From Chromera velia (lineage: Eukaryota > Sar > Chromeraceae): a stretch of 36,608 nucleotides of DNA. The notes beneath the pieces were generated by a model, which worked only from the letters and a program-made list of their open reading frames with translations, did no database searches and was not told the DNA's origin. Positions 20,904 through 30,533 of the stretch are shown here, piece by piece. The number at the start of each line of letters is the position of its first letter. The stretch's first letter is position 1. The stretch is from NCBI GenBank assembly GCA_018398765.1, contig JAHBMJ010001183.1:1-36608 (forward strand). Reading direction: 5' to 3'. A program made the position numbers and the translations under genes.

Positions 20904-22499
20904 ATGGGCAACTTGGGATCAAGCCAGAATGATCCTTCCGACAGTGCGAATGTGCCTCCTGAGCTTGCAGGACGAAAAGTCCGGACGCGGCAAGAGTCGT
21001 TTTCCCGTGGTGACCAATCGACGTCGTCCCGTCGATCTGGTCGGAATGGCTCGGTGGAGAGGGATGAATGGTCGTTGCCAGACGGCCGCAAGATTCTAGA
21101 ACAGTTATGGGTCAAACCGTTTTCAGAGAGCATGACAGAAGGAGCCAAGACAATTCTGGAGGAGTCTTCAGCTGATTTTGATGCGTATATGTTTGATGAG
21201 CACCTCAAACCTTTTTTTGAATCGCCCAACGGTATGCTGCAGCAACTGGAGATAGGAGGTGAGTTTATGGCTCAAGGCTCACGGTTCAAGTTGGTCAGTT
21301 GTTTCCCGTCCAAAGGGGTCGTTCGTTCGAACACACGCATTCACTGTGTGCCCGAAAGTGCCAACAGGCGGCCCCTTGCGCGTGTGCACATTCTGCCTGT
21401 CAAAGATCCAGCGTCGGGCAACGGTAGCAGTAGCAGCAGCAGTGCCAGTGCCCAGGCAGATCCTGACAGCGAGGCGACGTTCTCGGGGACTCTGCGGCCG
21501 TGGTTGCAGAACCACATGGGAAAGCATTTTGAAAGGGGAGACACGTTCACCATCCCCGACTGCACCTCAGGCACAGGCAGTTTTTGTGTGGTAGCTGTCG
21601 ACCCTCCCGAGGGCGGGCTTGTGTCCACTCAGACTGCCATTCACTGTGAGGGACCGCCAGTGAGAGTGCTGAGTGAAGCTAGGTTCCGAGTTGTAGCCGA
21701 GACAATCCCTCCCCGCATCCAGCATTCAGTTGGAAGCCTGTCCCAAAGCTCAGCAACCCAATTGGCCAATCAATATCTCCGTCCGCATTTCATGGGACGG
21801 CCTCTTCTGATCTCTTCCGACGACACTGTCATTGTCGTAGGGGTACATTTTAAGGTAGCCTCTATGTCTCCTCCCGCACAGCCGCTGCAGGGGGGGACGC
21901 CGGCATTGGTGAATGTGAGGGGTCTCTCCAACTCCCCTACTAGAGGTTCCTTTCCTGCCACAGAGGTGGTCTGTGACACCCTAACAGCCACTCAAGCGTT
22001 TGAGGGCCAGATGCCGCCTCTTCTGATGGGTCCAATTATTGGGGGTGAGGGGGGGGATGATAACGCTCGGCACATTGCGTCGTGGCTCCGTCAGCGTCTG
22101 CTGACGTTGTCGGATTCCCTCGAGGAGGGCGATCCCAGAAGGCCCCAGTTGGCCCGACTGATAGAAGACCTGTCGGGGGGTGGGGGGTTCGATGTGCGAG
22201 AGATGCTCAGACGTCTGAGCTTCCAAGGTGCGTCTGACCTCGAAATTGCGAGGAATACGATGACCTGGAAGTACAAAAAACCGGGGGCAGAAGAAGGGGG
22301 GGAGGAGATAGATGAAGATGATGAAAGACATTCATGCCGTATTTGTTTGGTCACATTTGAGGAAGATGAAGACATACGATGTCTTCCGTGCCTGCACCGT
22401 TTCCATTCTCAATGCATCATGTCCTGGCTCAAGCAGAGCAAGGCCTGTCCGATCTGTAAGAACGAAATCACACGACATATGGCAGATGATGACGACTGA
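20904..22499 (+). CDS. RING-H2 E3 ubiquitin ligase with three N-terminal repeats, intronless
   Basis: The single exon of 531 aa starts at ATG 20904. The start MGNLGSS fits the N-myristoylation pattern (Gly2, Ser6), suggesting membrane anchoring. Residues ~10-55 are Ser/Arg-rich. Three similar units follow (about 94-148, 194-248, 287-358), each with an L-x-P-x-F-like start, a GD/GG turn, an F-(K/R/C)-V-V-type strand, and in units 1 and 2 a V-x(3)-T-x-I-H-C end. Between units 1 and 2 is a Ser-rich linker. An acidic stretch precedes the C-terminal RING-H2 with ligands Cys478, Cys481, Cys496, His498, His501, Cys504, Cys515, Cys518 (the LPCLHRFH core is classical). RING-H2 domains recruit an E2 and transfer ubiquitin. 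The repeats are unassigned; a beta-barrel fold like Cdc48/UFD1 N-domains is a guess. It ends in MADDDD. It is the only intronless host gene here. Confidence 0.9.
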   Translation: MGNLGSSQNDPSDSANVPPELAGRKVRTRQESFSRGDQSTSSRRSGRNGSVERDEWSLPDGRKILEQLWVKPFSESMTEGAKTILEESSADFDAYMFDEHLKPFFESPNGMLQQLEIGGEFMAQGSRFKLVSCFPSKGVVRSNTRIHCVPESANRRPLARVHILPVKDPASGNGSSSSSSASAQADPDSEATFSGTLRPWLQNHMGKHFERGDTFTIPDCTSGTGSFCVVAVDPPEGGLVSTQTAIHCEGPPVRVLSEARFRVVAETIPPRIQHSVGSLSQSSATQLANQYLRPHFMGRPLLISSDDTVIVVGVHFKVASMSPPAQPLQGGTPALVNVRGLSNSPTRGSFPATEVVCDTLTATQAFEGQMPPLLMGPIIGGEGGDDNARHIASWLRQRLLTLSDSLEEGDPRRPQLARLIEDLSGGGGFDVREMLRRLSFQGASDLEIARNTMTWKYKKPGAEEGGEEIDEDDERHSCRICLVTFEEDEDIRCLPCLHRFHSQCIMSWLKQSKACPICKNEITRHMADDDD

Positions 22500-24423
22500 C
22501 TCCAGAGGGGGCAGGGTTCGTGAAGTGAATGATTGCATTGTGCATGTCCTCTCTGTCTTTTTGTTGCTCTTTTTTCCCTCCCGTCTCGGATCGGTCGTTT
22601 GTTGGTTAGATGAAGGAAGAAGGAGACACGAAAGTTGCCCTCTGTCTGTCTGCTGTCCTTGTATGAACGGGGTCAGACAGAATTATGGGAGGCAAGCCTC
22701 AACGAGAGGTCCTTCCTGGGTTTTGGGTGGGTGGGTGGGTGGCTTGAAAGTCCATAAGTATTCTTGTGTGTGTCAGTCAGTCGTCCGTTTGGTTGAGTTG
22801 ACTGATCAAATAATAAATAAATGAGTGAGTGAGTGAATGAGTGCATGACGGACTGTTCTCGGTGTGCAACGACAATTCGTCGAATATCGGTTTGCGAAAG
22901 GGTCGACAGGTCTTCTGTCTGTCTTTCCTCTGTCTGCCCTCTTCTGTCTCCTTTCTGCCAGTCGGTCTGTTTCGCAATCTGTCAGTCTATTTTTCGGTAG
23001 GGAGGGGAAGTAGGTGTGCGAGGACTCAGTGAGTCTGCAGGCGTATCGGCTGAGTCTGCCTCCTGCACTCTTGGAAGGAAAGCAGGCAGGCAGAATCGAG
23101 GGGTTCGGCATCAGGGTGCTTGCTTGGTTGTGGTATAGGGTGAAGATCATTGCATCGATCATTGAGGTCGATGCGGGGGATTAATGGGGGACCGTGCTGT
23201 GAAGGAGAACAAGAGGGAGCAAGCGGGGGGGATGACAGCTAGGAGGACGCCTCTTCCAAGATGCGTGGCTTGAGAAGGTCATATGACTCTCGAAAGCTTG
23301 GCGCCTGTCCTGAGGCTTGCCGGGAGGCTTTCAGCTCAGGAGTTTCGCTAGGCCAAGCACGGCTACAATCAATATAGGCTACAATCGGGTTTTTTGTCGT
23401 AAACTAATTTAAATGGCGTGTCATAGCGAGTATAAAATAATTATACTGAGTGAATGAATGAATTAGATTCTACGTACCTTAAACAAGATTGCTAGCAAGA
23501 TTGTCACTAACTGTTGGCACGATTGTCTATTGCTTTTATATATTTGTGAGTAACCGTTTTTCCGATATATTTCCTCTCTATGATTCCTTCTGTTTTGTAG
23601 TGCTAGTCGTATTATTGACTCGTATATAAGTGATAAGTGATTTAGTGGTGCAATACTGGTACCCTTGAGCACTGTCGCCGTTTTTTTCTGTAGAGGTCGC
23701 CCCCGCTGCCCCACAAACTTTTGAATGGCAAGGAGTTGTGTCCCATCACTGAGGCCTATAGGCTGAGGCTCAGACTGTCGTGATGAATTCTTTGTTAAAA
23801 CTTTCGTAGTAATCTTAGATTAAAATTAATAATCATATAATATATATTGATTCATATTTTAGAAAGTCTTTTAGACTAGTTTATAAAAAGACTAGCTTTA
23901 AGATTTCCTGCTGATGATCGAATATATGTACGCAGTTAGTTTCTAGTCAATAATATGGCCCAATATTTTTAAAGAAGATAAATTGGGTAATGTAAGTATG
24001 TGTTCTTCAAGCTTGGAGTGGAAATTCGATAATATTTCTATTTTGCAATTGGCTGTACGCTAGCGTTTAGCTAGGCGTTTAGCATCATGCAACTAGATCA
24101 TGCAATCAATCAATCATTTAATAAATTAATTACTAGTATGCCATAATTAATCTGCACACTAGTATGTATTGCATTCAAATTCAAATTATGATTTAATGCA
24201 TATACCCAAATAAATGCTCCTGTGTCGCCGTAGTGGCAGATCCATCTAAAGATGAATATCGTCAACTGTTCGACTGATTAGCTCTTTTTTAATCATCAAA
24301 TATATATGTTTCAACGTTGTATCCAGAATCGCGCTGCGGTATAACGGTTACCATAACCCCATAATACCACTGGCAACCAAAACATCTCGTCAACAGAAGG
24401 AAATCTAAGAGAGTGAAACCCGA
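22500..24423. other. Convergent intergenic region between RING-H2 and DRC9 genes
   Basis: It begins with the probable RING-gene 3' UTR (T-rich near 22556, a GGGT repeat near 22722-22743, a TGAG/AATA run near 22806-22840). From about 23380 it becomes AT-rich and featureless until the DRC9 stop. No ORF, tRNA or rRNA was recognised. Confidence 0.5.
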
Positions 24424-26421
24424 TTACTTCTTACCTGCAATCACAAGACAGTAGCAGAAAGCGTAGGCAAGATCGATCAGACAAATCAATGCACGCAATG
24501 ACAAGGCAGCGCCGATGTTCAAACACCCTATGAGGCAGAACTAAGGCAGGAATGGAAAGATATGCGAATAGTCGGGCTGGTGAAAGGATCGGAAGGAGAA
24601 GGAATGAAGCCATGAAGAAAAGAAACATGCTTCGGAGCAAACCCCAAACGAATGGAAGGAAAACTGCATAAGGAAGGATGACAGAAAGACCAGCTTCCGA
24701 ATCAAGAGGGCCTCCGAGGCTCTTCTTCTGACCTTGCCAGACTTTCATCGACTGACCTTTCTTCTTTTTCTTCTTGCCTGCGTCCCTGAGTTTCTTCCTT
24801 TCTGCGTAGATCCTGCCCATCTTTTGAAGCAGCCGGACCGCATCTGACATATGCATACGCTGCACTGCCCTGTCCGCTTTGACCTCCAGCTGCAGTGAAA
24901 AGGGGACGGAAAAAAAACAATCAGTTGGAGTCGAAAAAATCTCAATCAGTAATTTTTTTCCCACTCTTGTCCTCCCAGCTGTACAAAAAGAGAATGAATG
25001 CCCCAGATGGAAGGAGGGGCTGGTCAGAACGTGGTCTTTTTGCAGGATGAGCAGAGAGTCAAGATAAAGACTTTTTGAAAAGAGAAAAAAAAATCGAAAA
25101 AAAAAAGGAGCTCTCTACGCAGTCTTGGTACGATACAAAGAAACAAGGCTGAGCTGACCGCTCTCCGATCTGCAGCTTCTGCGTCGAAGAGTTTCTGTTC
25201 GTCCTTCTCCAGTTTGGCGAGGATTGTCTCCTTCTCCTGGAGGAGGGCTGCGTGGGCCTTCGTGAGAGCCTGGACCTCCTCTTCCTGCACGGATGATGCA
25301 CAGACTCACTCACTCACTCATTTTGTCGGTACAGATACTTAATTTTTGTTTTGGAGAAGACATGCGCTGCACGCAGGGGGCCTCGATTCCCTCGAGGACG
25401 CTCGAGAGATGAAAGACGGCAGGCAATGCACCCTTCGAAGCATTTATTTTCTTTCTGTGGTATGTGTCTGCTTTGGATGGATGTCATAGAGAGGGAGTGC
25501 AGTAGAGCGATGAACAAAAACAGCATGTGCGTCAAGGCAGACGCTCTATCGTTCCAGTCAACTGCTACTGCCTTTTTCACACTCCGTCATTTCTCTGTTT
25601 AATTCACGTTAATAAGCAGAAAAACCGTCATCACCTTTCCATCCATAGACACACAGACAGACGGACAGACAGACAGACAGACACAGTGTTCCCCATCAAT
25701 CGGTCAATCGATTCATAGAAGCTGCATGGACTCTCTTTCGGTCCATCAACGAATCTCGCCCCTCCTGACCGACCTGTCTCTTTGAGTCTCTCTCAAAGGT
25801 GGTGTCCCACTCGTCTTTCTCTTCCGCCAACTTTTCCGTTTTTCTCTCAACCCACGCAGCAGCGGCGGCGTGCACTGTGCTCTCAAGCTCCTGCAAAAAG
25901 CAGAAGAAGGGAATTCAGTTGTCGTGCAAGTGAGCAGCCCTGTTCATCCATCTTCGTAGTTCTCTATCTTTGCACAACCGCCTCCTCAAAAGAGAAAGAA
26001 CGCTTCTTCATTTGCATCTAGTGAACGGATTCTGACGGAAACCCTAGAGAGTCTTTTCATGTTTTTTCCTTCCGCACTTTGATGGAAAGCCTGCCCGCCC
26101 GTCTAAGGGCAGAAACGAAAATAGTCCAAATGAATGAGAGTCAAGAGCTTCGATGGTCTTCAAGAAAAGGGACTCGCAAGACCCTCTAAAGGGCTTCCTG
26201 GCGGCCTTTCTGGCGTTGCATTCGAACTGACTCTGGCCGCCTGTAACCGTGCGACTTCCTCTTCAAGAGCTTTCTCCCTCTGCAAGAGAGACAGCGAAAC
26301 AAAGAGACGCATGTTGAGAGAGATTTTCAGACAGAAAACCGGCCAGTCAGTCAAATAGATAAAAGGATAGACATACCATATGCCTGTTTCTTCGATTCTT
26401 TCTTTCTTTCTTTCTTTCTTC

Positions 26422-26456
<35 letters not shown>

Positions 26457-27569
26457 TATCTATTTGTTATTTTGTTTTGTCCTTCTTGCAGACGGACAGA
26501 CTGTATGTGTCTTCTTCTGGAGAGACAGACAGGCAGGCAGGCAGGCAGACGGAAGGATCTCTTCCCCTCTATTCCTTTGACGAAACAGCAGAGAGAACAA
26601 GCAGGCACATAGCTTTTCCAAAGAAGAGAAATCGCAGCGGTAGATGACAAAAGACCTTCTCTACTTTGCTGCTTGATATCTGATGAATGCCCTTCCCGCT
26701 CTTTTTTTTTTTCTTCATTCTATATGCCTCGTGCTTTCCTTTCTGCCTCCACCGCAATGTGGTGTGCAGAAATGCAACAGTGGACTTTCCATGCACTCAG
26801 ATGTTTCCCCCTTGAAGCGCCCGGAAGCTGTCGGCATTCAAATCCGCTCCCGACCTGCTGAAAGATTCGAAGCAGAGCGCCTTCCCTGCATCCGAACGGA
26901 CGGAAGGACAGACGGGGAGAGGGGCAGAGGGGGCTCAGAAGGAATCTTTGAAGGGGCCACATTTTGAAAGAAAAGTGTCAAAGAGGGGTAGGCATCAGTG
27001 ACTTGTGATATCTCAGAACCAACAACGGAGAGGCATGTGTCAAATTAGCAGCACGATGTGCAAAGAAACGGTGAGGAGGACAGAACTTACAACTGGGAGG
27101 GAGCCCAGGCATCAACATCAAACTCTCAACTGATTGTGATTGAAGTGGATAAGTCTACCAATGTACATCTGCTACACTTAGGACAAAGAATGGAAATAAA
27201 TATAGGAGAGAAAAACAATTCTGCATTTGAGCAACTAACTTTGCCTTCAGCTTTTTTTCTTCGAAGGTGAGCTTCATTTGGGACTCTATCTGCAGAGTGA
27301 ACAAACAGACGAAAATATATATTCCCATTCGAATCCAAGTACTCACTGAGGTCTGGCCTCTTGCCGTACGAAGATGCCCTCTGAAATCTATCACCGGGTC
27401 CCTGAAACACCCAGTGAAACACCGCGAGACAGAGACGACATACGCGAAGGCGAAATGCAAAAAAAGGGAAGTGGCGGAAGAAAAGCAGGGAAGAAAAAAC
27501 GGCAGGGAAGGGGAAACGAAATCGAAATGGGCGAGAAAGGACAAAGAAAAAAAGGAAGAAAGAAAGAAA

Positions 27570-27600
<31 letters not shown>

Positions 27601-27730
27601 GGAAGGAAGGAAGGAAGGAAGAAAGAAGGAGGGAAGGAAGGAAGCAAGGAAGGAAGGAAGGAAGGAAGAAAGAAAGAAGGAGGGAAGGAAGGAAGGAAGG
27701 AAGGAAGGAAGAAAGGAAGGAAGGAAGGAA

Positions 27731-27761
<31 letters not shown>

Positions 27762-27847
27762 GGAGGGAAGGAAGGAAGGAAGGAAGGAAGGAAGGAAGGA
27801 AGGAAAAAAAGAAAGAAAGGAAGAAAGAAAAGAAAGAAAGAAATAAA

Positions 27848-27884
<37 letters not shown>

Positions 27885-29918
27885 GAAGGAAGAAAGAAAA
27901 GAAAGAAAGGAAGAAAGAAAAGAAAGAAAGCAAGAAAGAAAGAAACGAACCCTGTCTTGTTGCAGATCTGCTTTCAATTTTTGGATCTCCTTCTCATCAG
28001 AACGGGTCTGCAAGCACACGAAGGAAGGCACAGACAGGGAGAAAGTGTGCGAAATTCTCTTTTGTCCGAGCCCCTTTTTCTCAACACGCACAACTCAAAA
28101 GAACCCCATACATGCGCTCACTGAGTCGCAATGTGGATGAGCGACTAGGTGAACGACACTCTTCCACGATGACGGCAGCCAGACAGAGGGGGACAGAAGA
28201 ACAAACAGTCCGAGGCTCCATATGTAGGTCAAAGGGGAGAGAATCATTGAGACCGCATCAACGTCTCTCTCGCTGACTCTCCCTCCTTTCTGTTCCGTCC
28301 TTCTCTCTCTCCGTCCCTCTCTCCATCACTGACTGACTCACTTCTCTCTCATGTTCGTTTGTGTTCTGCTTCAGTTCCTTCTCCACTTTCTGGACCTCCA
28401 GAGTCAACTCTCTGCAGGCAAACAGCCATGGAGAGTGCAGATCTATCGAAGCAGTCAGCGAGTGTGCACAGGTTGGGAAGACCAGTGGAGATCGGTCAGG
28501 ATGAGAAAGAAAGCAGACACTGGAGTGAGTCAAGAAAACAGTTTCGGAAAACAAACCTGCCAGATCTCAAGAGAAAGACTTATCAAATTGTAAAAAGTGG
28601 CTTGCGTTTGCGTTATCGTTTGCGCATGGGAGAGAGAGGCGGGATGAGGACAAGCCCATGCAAGGCTAGACCCCATGATGGATGGAGGTGCTGGGAGGTT
28701 CTGCATGGCTCAATGCGTGACTTGTCAGCCTGTAAGGATGCGAAGAAAATGGAGATGATGGTTACTTTTGCGTATGGGTCTAGGAGCAGCTTTATTTCAG
28801 TGGGTTGCCGGTCCAGCTGTACGGTTTTGGTACGGAGGTTTCTCAGTTTGTTCGGATGGATGGAGTTAGTTTGACTTTGTGCCTTTCCTGTCTGACCTCT
28901 CCTTCTGCTTTGTCTCCTTGAGAAGGTCGAGCTGCTGCTGTTCATGGATGACCTGCAGGTAGACAGCACGAAGGTATGGAGGTGTTTAATAGAGGAAGCG
29001 AGGGATGCCAGGGAAAGAGAAGGGACGTGGACGAGTGAATGGCACAATGGCACTTGTGCGATAGACGCTGCATTTGAGATCCGGCTGCAGAACAAAACCT
29101 GTGGAGAGGAGAAGGGACCGGGGGCAAAAACATACAGCTGTGCAACAACAGCAGTGATTAATAAGAACAGGTAAAAAAAGCAACGTGATGGGTAAAGGAG
29201 AAGACGAAAGAGGTCGAAGTAAAAGGACAGAAGAGTGACCTTGGAGGCAAGGGACTGGAAATGGAATTCGCTGAGATCCTTCTTCAGGTCCTCAAACCAC
29301 TGTTGGACATTCGACCTTTCCTTCTCGAGTTTCTGTAAGTTCTTCTGGGGATCAGGATTCTCTTTCAGATTCTGACAGAGCGTTTTGTTGGACTGTCGAA
29401 GACGATACGAGACATCCTTGATTTTCTTCTGTACTTCTATGTAGGCTGCTTTATTGGTCAGTCCCTTCAGACGAGAGCGCTCCACCACCAGGTCCTCATA
29501 CTCTGCCTCCAGACTTCTCTGCTCCTGAATGATTCGCGTGATCTCGTCACCGATGAAGGCAGTGAGGTCGTCTCTAGTTGCGTTGTGGGTGTTGCTGATT
29601 GTGGTCAGAAACTCCAACTTCTTCAGAGCCTGCAGACAAACACGCACGGACGCACACAGCGTCAGGGACACAGTCAACGGCCGCAAGCATACTTGCTTGA
29701 CCGAAAGGCGTCCTTTCAAGGAGCATGAGGTAAATAAGGAAATCGTCTTGCCTTCGCTGTGGAGTGAAAGAGGCACAAATAGACGGGTGAGGGGCAGTCT
29801 ATGCGACAGTGAACGATACGGTGCAACAGGTCATGCATGTTGTTCTTCGAAGACTGACCTCATCGAGAAGCGTCTGGGCCCTGAAGGCCTCGATGGGCTC
29901 CAGCTTGACGGAGGACAT
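24424..29918 (-). CDS. IQCG: Dynein regulatory complex subunit 9 (DRC9/IQCG), 12 exons
   Basis: Exons on the minus strand: 29918-29859, 29629-29240, 28952-28897, 28411-28342, 28007-27951, 27289-27240, 26885-26855, 26279-26232, 25890-25774, 25284-25159, 24889-24757, 24434-24424. They join in phase to 382 aa (human IQCG is 443). DRC9 is a coiled-coil subunit of the nexin-dynein regulatory complex that links axonemal doublets and controls ciliary bending. The conserved core is in exon 2 (residues 21-150): [36 protein letters not shown] and [15 protein letters not shown]. The rest is heptad-rich coiled coil. Residues 356-366 ([11 protein letters not shown]) fit the IQ motif (IQxxxRGxxxR), and the protein ends in a poly-Lys tail. 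The 31-nt exon 26885-26855 is the least certain: it is needed to restore phase. The last exon codes only three residues and the stop. Confidence 0.87.
26398..26457. repeat. (TTTC)n microsatellite
   Basis: About fifteen TTTC units in the DRC9 intron 26280-26854. Purines are on the transcript strand, opposite to the larger tract at 27546. Confidence 0.95.
27546..27950. repeat. GAAA/GGAA polypurine tract abutting a DRC9 donor site
   Basis: About 400 bases of nearly pure purine in DRC9 intron 27290-27950. On the transcript strand the intron opens GTTCGTTTCTTTC, so the repeat begins within five bases of the 5' splice site. Long ORFs through it (including ones of 285, 300 and 321 codons) are repeat artefacts. 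Confidence 0.95.
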
Positions 29919-30533
29919 CAGGGCTGCCTCCCTCTACAGAGCCGGGACAGTCGGCTCTGAAATGCTTCTCTCTAGTGACCCGTTGTCTGGAGCAGCTTGA
30001 CGAAGTGCAAAATTGCTTATCAACTGACTCCTTCAGCTGATTTTTTTAAGAGTCTTCTCTGGCTTTCAAGAGAGTAGTGCTTCACTTTGGAGGAAGAAGA
30101 CTCTCGATCGCATCTAATGGATCGCAGTTCCCTGGTCCGAGCAAAGTCTTGGCAGAAAGTACGTGAATTAACGAAAGCTATATTAATATATATGTAACAA
30201 ATGCATTCATGCACATTGCACGAAATGAAAACAAACAAAAAACAAATCGCATTCATGCATGCTGAATCGCGCTCGACCTTGCGCGCAAACCGCACCGCAC
30301 CGCGTGCACGCTCTGACAATCTCTCACATTCCGCCCGTGACATGCAGTGTGACAGACTGACACTTAGTCTGACAGTGAGTTGATCTCCTAAAACTCTGAC
30401 AGTCTCCGTAAACTCTGATAGACTGGTAGTCCGGTGTTTCTGGCTATGTATATATCTCAATGTGCGTGTCTGTGACAGGGTTTGCACGAATCAGATAGCT
30501 GGCCAGTTGTGTGTCTGGGAAAGAAAAGAAGTG
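29919..30533. promoter_or_regulatory. Bidirectional promoter region between DRC9 and DPH7 genes
   Basis: This 615-base head-to-head interval lies between ATG 29918 (minus) and ATG 30534 (plus). It contains ATGCATGC (30255-30262), a GC-rich patch (30268-30310), a TATTAATATATATG stretch near 30180 and a TATATA near 30450. It also contains repeated CTGACAG/TCTGACA words near 30350-30425. There is no ORF with protein-family similarity. Confidence 0.5.

Noticed and set aside
20494-21099. 201-codon ORF overlapping the RING gene start
   Set aside because: It is in a different frame from the RING protein, spans the promoter palindrome and has no recognisable domain.
24330-24400. tRNA-like sequence (GCGCTGCGGTATAACGG...)
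   Set aside because: No acceptor stem or anticodon arm could be formed.
24431-24757. Read-through of DRC9 exon 11 giving a hydrophobic C-terminal extension
   Set aside because: A GTCAGT donor at 24756 and a TGCAG acceptor before 24434 give the Lys-rich end expected for the family; the extension looks like translated intron.
27126-28276. 285-321-codon ORFs across the second purine tract
   Set aside because: Same repeat artefact; the real exons there are DRC9 27289-27240 and 28007-27951.
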